64,000 nt of DNA from JAENVU01 sp038250905. Its GTDB lineage: Bacteria > Actinomycetota > Acidimicrobiia > IMCC26256 > JAENVU01. The stretch's first letter is position 1; the number at the start of each line of letters is the position of its first letter. Positions 40,971-50,622 of the stretch are shown here, in pieces. The translations under genes and the position numbers were made by a program. The stretch lies in NCBI GenBank assembly GCA_038250905.1, contig JBBSBV010000020.1, positions 19,562 to 83,561 of the forward strand, given 5' to 3'. The notes below the pieces were generated by a model, which was not told the origin of the DNA, made no database searches, and saw only the letters and a program-made list of their open reading frames with translations.

Positions 40971-42488
40971 TCATCGAACGCGGATGACGCCCATCATTCC
41001 CTGGTCCTCGTGGTCGAGGATGTGACAGTGGTACACGGTGCGGCCGGTGATGTCGGTGATCGGCACTCGGATCGTGACGGTCGACCCGGCCGGGACATTG
41101 ACGGTGTCCTTCCATCCCGGCACGTCCGGAGCCCCGGAAGACCGGTCGATCACCCGGAACGGCCAAACGTGGAGGTGGAACGGGTGATCCATGTTCGAGG
41201 TGTTGGTGATCACCCAGTCCTCGGTCGTGTCGAGATCGGTGGTGATGTTGGTGCGGGCGGCATCGAACGACTGACCGTTGATCGTGAACGACATCATCCC
41301 GCCACCACCCGCACCTCCACCCATGCCGCCGCTGCCGCGGCCGGCCCCCATGGCGAGCACGACCGCGCGTTCGGATTGAGCAGGCCCCGGGGCGAGGTCG
41401 GATTCCGCGGCGATCTGCGCGGGGAGCGCGGCCGCGGCCTTGGACCCCGTGACGACCATCGTGGCCAGCACCTGCTGATCGGCGCTCGCGGTGGTGGCCG
41501 CTCCGCCCATGCCACCACCACCCATGCCCGCCGACCCGCGGTCGTAGCCGCGGGTCCGGAACCGGTAGGCGCCGGTCTTGGCCGGCGTGACGAGCAGCTC
41601 GGTGCGCTCGCCGGGCGCAAGGAGGATCTCCTCGACCGGGTGGGGTGCGGCGAGTCGTCCGCCGTCGGTCGCGATGACGTGCAGCCGGTGGCCGTCGAGT
41701 GCGAGCTCGTAGTAGCGAGAGGCGCTGGCATTGAGAATCCGCCAGCGTTCCAGGCTTCCGGCGGCGGCATCGATCGTCGGGATCGTCAGACCGTTGACCA
41801 AGGCCGCGTCACCCTCGCGGCCCTGCATGACCTCCATGGTCGAGACGCCGAGCACCGCGCGGCTGTCGCCGATGCGCGGGTCGCTGAGGATCAGAAGCCG
41901 TTCCGTGCTGGCACTGATCTCCGCGCCCTGATCGAGCGCGTCCTCGACGATGATGCCACCGAACAGACCGCCCGACAGCTGGGGCGCGACCATGCCGTGA
42001 TGGTGCGGGTGATACCAGCACAATGACGACCGGTGATCGCTGGGGAGCACGTATGTGTACGTGTGGGACTGTCCCGGATCGACTTGCACGAAGATGTTGT
42101 CGCTGTCGCCCTCGGGCGACACATGGAGCCCGTGGGTATGCAGATTGGTCGGCTCGTCGAGACGGTTCTCCAAGGTGATGACGAGCGTGTCACCGGGTCG
42201 AACCCGCAGTGTCGGACCTGGGGTCGTGCCGTTATAGGTGTACGCGAAACGCCGACCGGTGCCATAGGGCACCGTGCGTGCCTCGGCTCGCAGGGTCACC
42301 TCGAGTCGCCGGTTCGAGCTGGTGAGCACCTTCGGTTGCCGGAACGCCGACCCGGGAGGCGCAGAAGCGCTTCTGCTCGACGAGCTGCCGCACGCCGCGA
42401 GCACGAACGCCGCCACGCCCGCCCCACCCGCTTGCAGGACCAGACGGCGCGTCACCGCGTTCGGAGCTACCGGCGAACGGTCAGTCAT
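40971..42488 (-). CDS. Tat-exported multicopper oxidase (CueO/SufI-like lipoprotein)
   Basis: A 505-residue oxidase. A twin-arginine signal (TRRLVLQAGG) ends in a lipobox LAAC (Cys about 36). All copper motifs are present: HTHGLH, WYHPHHHG, HPFHLHVWPF and HCHILDHEDQGMM. Two Gly/Met-rich inserts (GSAGMGGGGMGG and a later one ending GGGGMM) resemble the Cu(I)-binding loops of CueO. It would oxidise Cu(I) or phenols with O2 outside the membrane. ATG 42488 overlaps the ATPase stop (ATGA), so it is the last gene of the arginine deiminase/phosphoketolase operon. Confidence 0.9.
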   Translation of the reverse strand: MTDRSPVAPNAVTRRLVLQAGGAGVAAFVLAACGSSSSRSASAPPGSAFRQPKVLTSSNRRLEVTLRAEARTVPYGTGRRFAYTYNGTTPGPTLRVRPGDTLVITLENRLDEPTNLHTHGLHVSPEGDSDNIFVQVDPGQSHTYTYVLPSDHRSSLCWYHPHHHGMVAPQLSGGLFGGIIVEDALDQGAEISASTERLLILSDPRIGDSRAVLGVSTMEVMQGREGDAALVNGLTIPTIDAAAGSLERWRILNASASRYYELALDGHRLHVIATDGGRLAAPHPVEEILLAPGERTELLVTPAKTGAYRFRTRGYDRGSAGMGGGGMGGAATTASADQQVLATMVVTGSKAAAALPAQIAAESDLAPGPAQSERAVVLAMGAGRGSGGMGGGAGGGGMMSFTINGQSFDAARTNITTDLDTTEDWVITNTSNMDHPFHLHVWPFRVIDRSSGAPDVPGWKDTVNVPAGSTVTIRVPITDITGRTVYHCHILDHEDQGMMGVIRVR

Positions 42489-44986
42489 CGCGTCGCGCCC
42501 ACCACGGGACCAGCGGCGGAAACCGTTCGGTCCTTCGTGCGGTCTCGGTGATCGGGGTCGAGGATCCGGTACGCGATCAGCTTCACGCGGTCGTTCACGA
42601 GGAACCACACCAGCGCATAACCCCAGACGAACAGCGCCCAGCCCCAGCCGAGCGGGGTCATGAACAGCCCGAACACGGCGATGAGCGTCGCGACTATCTG
42701 TGTCCCGAGCACGGCGAACCACAGCACTCGGGCGGGGCGTATGGACCAGAACGGCCCGCGCGTGCGGGTGAGGAAGATCGTCAGGTGTCCGGCGATGGAG
42801 AGCTTCAAGTACATGAGCGTCTGGACGTGGGAACGGTCGAGGTGGAAGACGCGTTCGCCGAGGTAGAAGAGGAGGAACGCGGAGATCACGCCCGCGATGC
42901 CGAGCACGGTCGAGATCCCGAGCACGAGGCGCATGTTCCAGGCTTCGGGCTGATCGTTGTAACGGACGTTGTCGTAGGCGATGGACAGGATCGCGGCATC
43001 GTTGAGGAGCGCGATCATCACGATCATCACCGCGGTCACGGGATAGAAGTTGAAAACGAGGATCGAGAGTGTCATGAACAGCAGGACGCGCAGCGTCTCC
43101 GCGATGCGGTACATGGCGTAGCTGTTCATCCGCTGGAAGATCTTCCGGCTTTCTTTGATGGCGTCGATGATCACCGACAGGCCGGCCGTCGTCAGCACGA
43201 TGTCGGCCGCCGCGCGCGCGGCGTCGGTGGCGCCCGAGACGGCGATGCCACAATCCGCCTTCTTCAGCGCGGGGGCGTCGTTCACGCCGTCGCCGGTCAT
43301 CCCGACGATGTGGCCACGCTGTTGCAACACGTCGACGATGTGGAACTTGTGCTCGGGAAACACCTGGGCGAACCCGTCGGCATTCTCGATCGATGCGGCG
43401 ACCGCCGCGGTCTCGGCGTGGTCGACGTCGCCGAGGCCGGCCGCGTCGACGACGTCGGTGCCCAGCCCTACCGTCTCGGCGGTCTCCTTCGCGATGGCCA
43501 GCGCGTCGCCGGTGACCATCTTCACGGTCACGCCCATCTGGCGAGCGGTGGCGATGGTTGCCTTGGCGTCGTCGCGTGGCGGGTCGAACAACGGCAGCAC
43601 GCCGAGGAACTGCCAGTCGCCGTCGCCCTCGGCGCGTGCCACGCCCAAGGATCGGAAACCGCGGGCGGCGAAGTCGTTGACTGCGGTGTCGACTGATGCC
43701 TTCACCTGGTCGGAGGGTGCAGCCAGCGCCAGGATCACTTGCGGTGCGCCTTTGCTGACTTTGAACGTGGTTCCGTCGGGAGCCTTGACGGTGGCCTCGG
43801 TGCGTTTGTGCACCGGGTCGAAGGGCTGGAAGTGGACGACCTGAAAGCGCTGCAGCGCTCGGTCGTCGCGAAGACCGCCGAGGACCGCGCGGTCGATGGG
43901 ATCGTCATTGTCCGCTCGTGACGCGAGCGCGGCTTGCAAGATCACGTCGGCGGCGGTCGCATCGTCGACGCCGAACGGATCACCCAGCGTGAGCTTGTTC
44001 TGGGTCAGGGTGCCCGTCTTGTCCGCGCACAGCACGTCCACCCCCGCCAGTTCCTCGATCGCGACCAGCCGGCTCACGATCGCCTTGCGCTTCGCGAGCA
44101 GGCGCGCTCCGACCGCCATCGTCACCGACAGCACCGTCGGCATCGCGACCGGGATCGCGGCGACGGTCAGCACCAATGTGAACTGCAACGTGGTGAGGAT
44201 CGGATCACCGCGGGCGACCGAGGCGACAATGATCACGGCGACCAACGCCACCGCGAGGATGATGAGATAGTTGCCGATCTTCAACACCGCGCGCTGGAAA
44301 TGACTGACGGTGTGCGCCTCCTGCACCAGTTCGGCAGTCTTTCCGAAGTACGTGCTCACGCCGGTGGCATAGACCAGCGCGCCCGCTTCACCCTGACGGA
44401 GAATCGATCCCGAGAACACCGCTTCGCCGGACTTCCGGGTCACCGGCAACGACTCCCCGGTCAGCGCGGACTGATCCACATGCACCGGGTCGCCGGCGAG
44501 GAGACGCGCGTCGGCCGGCACGATGTCGCCCGACCGGAGGCGGATGACGTCACCGGGGACCAACTCGCGTGCCGGCCGCGTGATCCACTCCCCGTCACGT
44601 CGCACCCGGGCGTTGATCGCCAACTCGGCCTTCAGGGCCTCAATGGCATTCCCCGCCTGGTGTTCTTCCCAGAATCCCACCAGGGCATTGGAGAACAGGA
44701 GCACCAGAATGATGAAGAAGTCGGGCCAGTGCCGCGCCGCGGCCGACAGGAGCACCGCCCCTTCGATCATCCAGGGGATCGGACCCCAGAAGTAGGTGAG
44801 GAGCTTCAACAGCGGGTTGGGCTTGCGCGCTTCGATCTCGTTCGGGCCGTAGTGCACCAACCGCGTCTGCGCCTCGGCCTCACGCAAGCCGTCGGGAGAC
44901 GACCCCAGACGCTTCTCGACCTCGGCCATCGGAAGCGATTGCAAGTCGACGTCCGCGACGGGCGGATTCGAGGCGGCGGCGCTCAC
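42485..44986 (-). CDS. P-type IIIA plasma-membrane H+-ATPase
   Basis: An 833-residue proton pump. It shows the actuator loop VDQSALTGESLPV, TVAAIPVAMPTVLS in TM4, the phosphorylation site CADKTGTLTQNKL (Asp about 320) and the hinge MTGDGVNDAPALKKAD. It has no heavy-metal-binding domain and lacks the CPC motif, so it is the proton type known from fungi, plants and some bacteria. GTG 44986 gives a 4-base overlap (GTGA) with the phosphoketolase stop and has GGGAAGG upstream; ATG 45001 is an alternative. It would spend ATP made by the upstream enzymes to expel protons. Confidence 0.9.
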   Translation of the reverse strand: MSAAASNPPVADVDLQSLPMAEVEKRLGSSPDGLREAEAQTRLVHYGPNEIEARKPNPLLKLLTYFWGPIPWMIEGAVLLSAAARHWPDFFIILVLLFSNALVGFWEEHQAGNAIEALKAELAINARVRRDGEWITRPARELVPGDVIRLRSGDIVPADARLLAGDPVHVDQSALTGESLPVTRKSGEAVFSGSILRQGEAGALVYATGVSTYFGKTAELVQEAHTVSHFQRAVLKIGNYLIILAVALVAVIIVASVARGDPILTTLQFTLVLTVAAIPVAMPTVLSVTMAVGARLLAKRKAIVSRLVAIEELAGVDVLCADKTGTLTQNKLTLGDPFGVDDATAADVILQAALASRADNDDPIDRAVLGGLRDDRALQRFQVVHFQPFDPVHKRTEATVKAPDGTTFKVSKGAPQVILALAAPSDQVKASVDTAVNDFAARGFRSLGVARAEGDGDWQFLGVLPLFDPPRDDAKATIATARQMGVTVKMVTGDALAIAKETAETVGLGTDVVDAAGLGDVDHAETAAVAASIENADGFAQVFPEHKFHIVDVLQQRGHIVGMTGDGVNDAPALKKADCGIAVSGATDAARAAADIVLTTAGLSVIIDAIKESRKIFQRMNSYAMYRIAETLRVLLFMTLSILVFNFYPVTAVMIVMIALLNDAAILSIAYDNVRYNDQPEAWNMRLVLGISTVLGIAGVISAFLLFYLGERVFHLDRSHVQTLMYLKLSIAGHLTIFLTRTRGPFWSIRPARVLWFAVLGTQIVATLIAVFGLFMTPLGWGWALFVWGYALVWFLVNDRVKLIAYRILDPDHRDRTKDRTVSAAGPVVGATR

Positions 44987-47352
44987 CGGAGACCTTCCCA
45001 TCTCCAGTCTTCGATTTCGGGCATATCCCGACCGTGTTGGTCGATGTACCGGTTGTGCTCGACGAGCTTGTCTTGCATCGACTGTTTCAGGGAGCCGCCG
45101 CGCTCACCCAGCTGCGGGAGCCGGTCGATCACGTCCTGGACCAGGTGGAACCGATCGAGACGGTTCTGCACCCGCATGTCGAACGGTGTCGTGATCGTTC
45201 CCTCTTCGTTGTAGCCACGGACATGCAGGTTCGGGTTCGTGCGCCGGTAGGTCAGCCGGTGGATCAGCCACGGGTATCCGTGGAAGGCGAAGATGATGTG
45301 CTTGTCCTTCGTGAACAGCGAGTCGTAGTCCTCGTCGCTCAGCCCATGGGGATGCTCGCTGCTGGGCTCGAGCTTCATGAGGTCGACGACATTCACCACC
45401 CGGATCCTCAGCTCGGGGAGCTGCTCGCGAAGGATCGACGTCGCGGCCAAGACTTCGAGGGTCGGGGTGTCGCCGCAGCAGGCCATGACGACGTCGGGCT
45501 CGGCGCCCTGGTCGTTGCTCGCCCATTGCCAGATGCCGACCCCTTCGGTGCAGTGCACGACGGCTGCGTCCATCGTCAGCCATTGCGGGAGCGCGTGCTT
45601 GCCGGCGACGACGACGTTCACATAGTCACGGCTGCGCAAGCAGTGATCCATCACCGACAGCAGGCAGTTGGCGTCGGGCGGAAGGTAGACGCGCACGATG
45701 CCGGCCTTCTTGTTGACGACATGGTCGAGGAAGCCGGGGTCCTGGTGGGTGAAGCCGTTGTGGTCTTGCTGCCAGACATGAGACGCGAGGAGATAGTTCA
45801 ACGAGGCGATCGAGCGTCGCCACGGCAGCGTGGTCGTGACCTTCAACCACTTGGCGTGCTGGTTGAACATCGAGTCGACGATGTGAACGAACGCCTCGTA
45901 GCAGTTGAACACTCCGTGGCGACCGGTGAGCAGGTAGCCCTCGAGCCAGCCCTGGCACTGGTGTTCGCTCAGCATCGAGTCGAGGACACGTCCGGTGGGC
46001 GCGAGGAACTCGTCGTTCGCCTCGGTTCCGGCGTCCCACTGACGGTTGGTCGCTTCGAAGATCGCACCCAACAGGTTGGAGAGCGTCTCGTCGGGACCGA
46101 AGACCCGGAAGTGGTGCTGGGTTTCGTTTTCGACGACCACGTCACGCAGGAACTTGCCCAGCACCCGCGTGTCCTCGGCGGTGACCCCGCCGGGAGACGG
46201 CACCGACACCGCATGCGCCCGGAAGTCGGGCATGCGGAGGTCGCGCAGGAGAGCGCCGCCGTTGGCGTGGGGATTGGCACCCATACGCCGGTCACCCCGG
46301 GGGGCCAACTCGCCCAGCGCCTCGACGAGCCGGCCGGCGGCGTCGAAGAGCTCGTCGGGCCGGTAACTGCGCATCCAGCGTTCCAGCTGACCGAGGTGGT
46401 CGGGATGCTCGGCATCCACGACGAGCGGCACCTGATGCGCCCGGAACGTGCCTTCAACCTCCAGACCATCGACGATCTTCGGTCCGGTCCAGCCTTTCGG
46501 CGATCGTAAGACGATCATGGGCCAACGCGGCCGGGTGGTGTCGCCCTGGCCTCGCGCGTTGCCCTGAATGTCACGGATCCGTGCGAGGGTCGCGTCGAGC
46601 GCGCCCGCCATGAGCTGATGCATCGTCTCGGGATCGTCGCCCTCCACGAAGTGCGGCTCCCACCCGCAGCCACGGAGGAACTGGTCGAGCTCCTCGGGCC
46701 CGATGCGGGCGAGGACGGTCGGGTTGCTGATCTTGTACCCGTTCAAGTGCAGGATCGGGAGCACCGCACCGTCACTGATCGGGTCGAGGAATTTATTCGA
46801 GTGCCACGCCGTCGCCAACGGACCCGTCTCCGCTTCGCCGTCGCCGATCACGCACGCGACGATCAGCTCAGGGTTGTCGAACGCGGCCCCGAACGCATGA
46901 CTGAGCGAGTACCCCAACTCGCCGCCTTCGTGGATCGAGCCGGGCGTCGTGGGCGCCACATGGCTGGAGATCCCTCCGGGAAACGAGAACTGCGTGAAGA
47001 GCCGCTTGAGGCCCGCCTCGTCCTGGCCGACGTCGGGATAGATCTCGCTATAGGTACCTTCGAGATACGTGTTTCCCACGAGCGCGGCACCGCCGTGGCC
47101 GGGACCGGCGACGTAGAGCATGTCCAGGTCGTGCTCCCGGATGATCCGGTTCAGATGGACGTAGATGAAGTTCTGGCCCGGCGCGGTGCCCCAATGCCCG
47201 ACGACCAGCGGCTTCACGTGCGACAGCTTCAGCGGCTCTCGCAACAGGGGGTTGTCGTACAGGTAGATCTGGCCGACCGAGAGATAGTTCGCGGCGCGCC
47301 AGTAGGCATCCATCGTCTGGAGCAGACCGGGGGAGAGCGGGTTCTGTTTCAT
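44983..47352 (-). CDS. xfp: Xylulose-5-phosphate/fructose-6-phosphate phosphoketolase
   Basis: A 789-residue thiamine-diphosphate enzyme. Family marks are VVGHWGTAPGQNFIYVHLNR near residue 50, YVAGPGHGG, IGDGEAETGPLATAWH (the cofactor-binding GDG-x-N-type motif), ILHLNGYKI, and QDHNGFTHQDPG in the second domain. It splits xylulose-5-P or fructose-6-P with phosphate to acetyl-phosphate, from which acetate kinase makes ATP. The length is normal. It is preceded by arcC with a 42-base gap and followed by the H+-ATPase with a 4-base overlap. No acetate kinase gene is in the window. Confidence 0.95.
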   Translation of the reverse strand: MKQNPLSPGLLQTMDAYWRAANYLSVGQIYLYDNPLLREPLKLSHVKPLVVGHWGTAPGQNFIYVHLNRIIREHDLDMLYVAGPGHGGAALVGNTYLEGTYSEIYPDVGQDEAGLKRLFTQFSFPGGISSHVAPTTPGSIHEGGELGYSLSHAFGAAFDNPELIVACVIGDGEAETGPLATAWHSNKFLDPISDGAVLPILHLNGYKISNPTVLARIGPEELDQFLRGCGWEPHFVEGDDPETMHQLMAGALDATLARIRDIQGNARGQGDTTRPRWPMIVLRSPKGWTGPKIVDGLEVEGTFRAHQVPLVVDAEHPDHLGQLERWMRSYRPDELFDAAGRLVEALGELAPRGDRRMGANPHANGGALLRDLRMPDFRAHAVSVPSPGGVTAEDTRVLGKFLRDVVVENETQHHFRVFGPDETLSNLLGAIFEATNRQWDAGTEANDEFLAPTGRVLDSMLSEHQCQGWLEGYLLTGRHGVFNCYEAFVHIVDSMFNQHAKWLKVTTTLPWRRSIASLNYLLASHVWQQDHNGFTHQDPGFLDHVVNKKAGIVRVYLPPDANCLLSVMDHCLRSRDYVNVVVAGKHALPQWLTMDAAVVHCTEGVGIWQWASNDQGAEPDVVMACCGDTPTLEVLAATSILREQLPELRIRVVNVVDLMKLEPSSEHPHGLSDEDYDSLFTKDKHIIFAFHGYPWLIHRLTYRRTNPNLHVRGYNEEGTITTPFDMRVQNRLDRFHLVQDVIDRLPQLGERGGSLKQSMQDKLVEHNRYIDQHGRDMPEIEDWRWEGLR

Positions 47353-47394
47353 GAGGGCAGGCCTCGCGGGTACGGACCCGTCACGGAACCGGTG

Positions 47395-48330
47395 TCATGG
47401 TTCGACATCGCCGTTTCGTGTGTGACTGGCGGTGATGGTGGTGCCGGCGGTGCCGGCGATGACGGCGACCGCGTCGGACAGGGCTCCGATGGCGGCGGGA
47501 CGGCCGGTGGCAGCGACGAACTGCCGGCAGCCGGCGATCTTGGGGCCCATCGACCCGGCGGGGAACTCCATGGCGGCCAGCTCGTCGAGGTCGACGTTGC
47601 GCAGCGGCTCGGCCTGCGGTGTTCCGAAGTGGCTCATCACCGCGGCCACGTCGGTGAGCACCAGCAGCCGATCGGCGTCGACGGTGATCGCGAGCAGGGC
47701 TGCGGTGAGGTCCTTGTCGACCACGGCTTCCACCCCATGCAGTTCCCCGGTCTCGTCGGCGACCACGGGAGCCCCACCGCCACCGCCGCAGATCACCACC
47801 GTCTGCGTGTCGATGAGCCGCACAATGGAGTCCGCTTCGACGATCCGCTGTGGTGCCGGGGAGGGAACGACTCGTCGCCACTGTTCACCGTCGGCGGCGA
47901 TGGCCCAACCGTGCCGGTCGGCAAGCTCCTGGGCGCGCCCGCGGCTGTAGACGGGGCCGACGAACTTCGTCGGATCGGTGAACGCCGGATCGCGCGGATC
48001 CACGACCGTCTGCGTGACGACGCACAGGGCGGGTTTCTTCACTCCCGCGTTGTGAAGGCATTGCGTGAGCCAGTAGCCGACCTCGCCTTGGGTCTGCGCG
48101 CCGAGAACGTCGAGCGGGTAGGGCCGCGTGAGCGACGGGTCGTCGGCACTCTCGAGCGCGAGCAAGCCGATCTGGGGGCCGTTGCCGTGGCAGACGATCA
48201 GGTCGTGCTTCGCCGCGAGCGGGGCGAGCGCCTGGGCCGCGACGCGCACGTGTCCGAGCTGGATCCGGGCATCGGGCTTCTCGTCCCTTCGGATCAGAGC
48301 GTTGCCGCCCAGCGCGACCACGATGCGCAC
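47395..48330 (-). CDS. arcC: Carbamate kinase
   Basis: A 311-residue amino-acid-kinase fold enzyme. Family marks are VALGGNAL at the start, VCHGNGPQIG, QTQGEVGYWL, ICGGGGGAPVV, AVVDKDLTAALLA and FPAGSMGPKI. It transfers phosphate from carbamoyl-phosphate to ADP, the ATP-yielding step of the arginine deiminase pathway. The start is GTG 48330, one base after the arcB stop, so the two are coupled. A longer open frame reaches into arcB but is clearly not the gene. Confidence 0.95.
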   Translation of the reverse strand: MRIVVALGGNALIRRDEKPDARIQLGHVRVAAQALAPLAAKHDLIVCHGNGPQIGLLALESADDPSLTRPYPLDVLGAQTQGEVGYWLTQCLHNAGVKKPALCVVTQTVVDPRDPAFTDPTKFVGPVYSRGRAQELADRHGWAIAADGEQWRRVVPSPAPQRIVEADSIVRLIDTQTVVICGGGGGAPVVADETGELHGVEAVVDKDLTAALLAITVDADRLLVLTDVAAVMSHFGTPQAEPLRNVDLDELAAMEFPAGSMGPKIAGCRQFVAATGRPAAIGALSDAVAVIAGTAGTTITASHTRNGDVEP

Positions 48331-48331
48331 G

Positions 48332-49345
48332 TCAGCCGCCCAGCGCGTTGACGAGGACCGCCTTGATGGTGTGGAGTCGGTTCTCGGCTTCGTCGAAGAC
48401 GATCGAACGCGACGATTCGAAGACGTCGTCGGTGACTTCGGCTCCGTCGAGGCCGTACTGATCGAAGAGGCGCTGGCCGAGTTCGGTACTGCGGTTGTGG
48501 ACGGACGGCAGGCAGTGCATGAACTTCGTATCGGGCTTGCCGGACCCCCGCATGACGTCCTCGGTGACGCGGTATGGGCGTAGCAGCGGGACCCGGGTGT
48601 CCCATTGCTCTGCCGGCTCTCCCATGCTGACCCACACGTCGGCATAGACGAAATCGGTGCCCGCCACGCCCTCATCGACGTCATCGGTCACCAGGACACG
48701 CGCCCCGCTCGTGGACGCGAGCGCGTGCGCCGAGGCGACGACATCGTCGGCCGGCCACAGCTCCCGGGGGGCGACGATCCGCACATCCATGCCGAGCAGT
48801 GCGCCGGTGACGAGCAACGAGCAGGCGACGTTGTCGTGGCCATCGCCGAGGAAGCAGTACGCGATCTCCTCGACGGGACTGGCGTGGTGTTCAGTCATCG
48901 TGAGGATGTCCGCCAGCATCTGGGTGGGGTGCCATGAGTCGGTGAGCCCGTTCCAGACCGGTACGCCCGCATGGTCGGCCAGCGTTTCGACGCTGTGTTG
49001 TGCGAAGCCGCGGAACTCGATGCCGTCGAACATGCGTCCCAACACGCGTGCGGTGTCGGCGATCGACTCCCCGCGGCCGATGTGCGAACCCTCCGGGCCG
49101 AGGTAGGTGGTATGTGCTCCTTGGTCGGCGGCCGCGACCTCGAACCCGCAGCGGGTGCGGGTGGAGCTCTTCTCGAAGATCAGGGCAATGTTCTTGCCGG
49201 TCAGCCGAGGTCGCTCCGTGCCGTCGGCCTTGGCCGCCTTGAGATCGGCCGCGAGCTTGGTCAACGCGAGGAACTGTTCCTTGTCGAGGTCGAGCGTCTT
49301 GAGGAGCGAACCGGGATGGCGTTGCGGGGTCGCCAAGGTGGTCAC
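48332..49345 (-). CDS. arcB: Ornithine carbamoyltransferase (catabolic)
   Basis: A 337-residue transcarbamylase. The carbamoyl-phosphate loop is KSSTRTRCGFE, with SWHPTQMLADI and the ornithine-binding FMHCLPS downstream. Here it should run in the catabolic direction, phosphorolysing citrulline to carbamoyl-phosphate and ornithine, because it lies between arcA and arcC. GTG 49345 starts 15 bases after arcA, with GAGGA upstream. Confidence 0.93.
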   Translation of the reverse strand: MTTLATPQRHPGSLLKTLDLDKEQFLALTKLAADLKAAKADGTERPRLTGKNIALIFEKSSTRTRCGFEVAAADQGAHTTYLGPEGSHIGRGESIADTARVLGRMFDGIEFRGFAQHSVETLADHAGVPVWNGLTDSWHPTQMLADILTMTEHHASPVEEIAYCFLGDGHDNVACSLLVTGALLGMDVRIVAPRELWPADDVVASAHALASTSGARVLVTDDVDEGVAGTDFVYADVWVSMGEPAEQWDTRVPLLRPYRVTEDVMRGSGKPDTKFMHCLPSVHNRSTELGQRLFDQYGLDGAEVTDDVFESSRSIVFDEAENRLHTIKAVLVNALGG

Positions 49346-49360
49346 GAAACAGTCCTCGGC

Positions 49361-50611
49361 TCAGAGGCCATCGCGTTGGATGGGACACGTCATACATCGG
49401 GATCCGCCGCGTCCACGGCCGAGTTCGCTGCCGGCGATGCTGATCACTTCGATGCCGTGGTCGCGCAGCATGCCGTTGGTCACGGTGTTGCGCTCGTACC
49501 CGACGACGACGCCGGGCGCGACGGTGAGGAAGTTGTTGGCGTCGTCCCATTGCTCGCGTTCGGCGGCGCGGGCGTCCTCGTCGGCCGACAGCACGCGGAC
49601 CTTCTCGATGCCGAGCGCGTCGGCGATCGCGCCGAACAGGTCATCACGCCGTTCGACGTGCATGCCGCCGGTGTCGTGTTCGACCATCTCCTCCGGGTCG
49701 GCCGGCGTCACGACCCAGGTCCGCATCCCTGCTGGATCGAGGTATGGGTAGCGGACGAAGGTATCGACGTCGATCATCGTGAGGACCGTGTCGAGGTGCA
49801 TGAACGCGTGGGACTTCGGTAGCTCGACCGCGATGACCGTGGTTGCCTGGTTCGTACGGAACAGCTCGCGGGCCACGATCTCGACCCCCATCGGGGTCGT
49901 GCGCTCCCCCATTCCGATCAAGACGACTCCCCGGCCGAGGACATGGATGTCGCCGCCCTCGAGGGTCGCCGGCTGATGGTTGGCGTCGTCGTTGCCGTAG
50001 TAGATCGGGAACGTCGAGTCGGCAAAGATCGGATGGAACCCGTACACCGCGCGGCTGTGCAAGGACTCGCGCTGGCGGGCCGCCATGGCCATGGGGTTGA
50101 TCGTGACGCCGTCGTAGATCCACGCGGAGTTGTCCCGCTGGAACAACGTGTTCGGCAGCGGCGCCAACACGAAGTCGTCGAGCGTGAGGGTCTGCCAGCG
50201 AAGGCTCCGAGCGCGGAGTGGTGACAGGTCGGAGCGGGTGACCCCGCCGATGAGCAACTCGGCCAAGGTCGGCCCATCGGCATCGTCGGCGAGAGCCCGC
50301 AACGGTCCGGCGAGCATGGGCCCCACCAGCTCCGGCGTACAGAGGCGGTCGAGCACGAATGCCCGCGCCGCCGGCACGGCGAGCGTTTCCGCGAGCAGCA
50401 CGTCGAAGTGATGGACGGTGACGCCGCGATCGTGCAGCGACTCCGCGAACGCGTTGTGTTCTTCCCGGGCTTTCGATGCCCACAGCACGTCGTCGAACAG
50501 CAGCGCCTCGCAGTTGCTCGGAGTCAGCCTGCTCAGCTCGAGCCCGGGGCGATGCACGATGGCCTGGCGGAGCTGACCGACTTCGGAATGCACTCCCAGG
50601 GTGGCGGTCAT
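49361..50611 (-). CDS. arcA: Arginine deiminase
   Basis: A 416-residue deiminase. It begins GVHSEVGQLRQAIVHRPG and shows LPNTLFQRDNSAWI, LEGGDIHVLG, the catalytic His region FMHLDTVLTMID and the nucleophilic Cys near the C-terminus in GGSRCMTCP. It converts arginine to citrulline and ammonia, raising pH and feeding the ATP-yielding steps. ATG 50611 has GGAG 6 bases upstream and is 11 bases after the permease stop. Confidence 0.95.
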   Translation of the reverse strand: MTATLGVHSEVGQLRQAIVHRPGLELSRLTPSNCEALLFDDVLWASKAREEHNAFAESLHDRGVTVHHFDVLLAETLAVPAARAFVLDRLCTPELVGPMLAGPLRALADDADGPTLAELLIGGVTRSDLSPLRARSLRWQTLTLDDFVLAPLPNTLFQRDNSAWIYDGVTINPMAMAARQRESLHSRAVYGFHPIFADSTFPIYYGNDDANHQPATLEGGDIHVLGRGVVLIGMGERTTPMGVEIVARELFRTNQATTVIAVELPKSHAFMHLDTVLTMIDVDTFVRYPYLDPAGMRTWVVTPADPEEMVEHDTGGMHVERRDDLFGAIADALGIEKVRVLSADEDARAAEREQWDDANNFLTVAPGVVVGYERNTVTNGMLRDHGIEVISIAGSELGRGRGGSRCMTCPIQRDGL

Positions 50612-50622
50612 GACGTCTCCGT

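Noticed and set aside
40971..42488. Control of the multicopper oxidase by operator 3 as a copper (CsoR) site
   Set aside because: The palindrome lies downstream of the oxidase stop and faces the DUF2892 gene. The oxidase is the last gene of the arc operon and starts 1.6 kb away.
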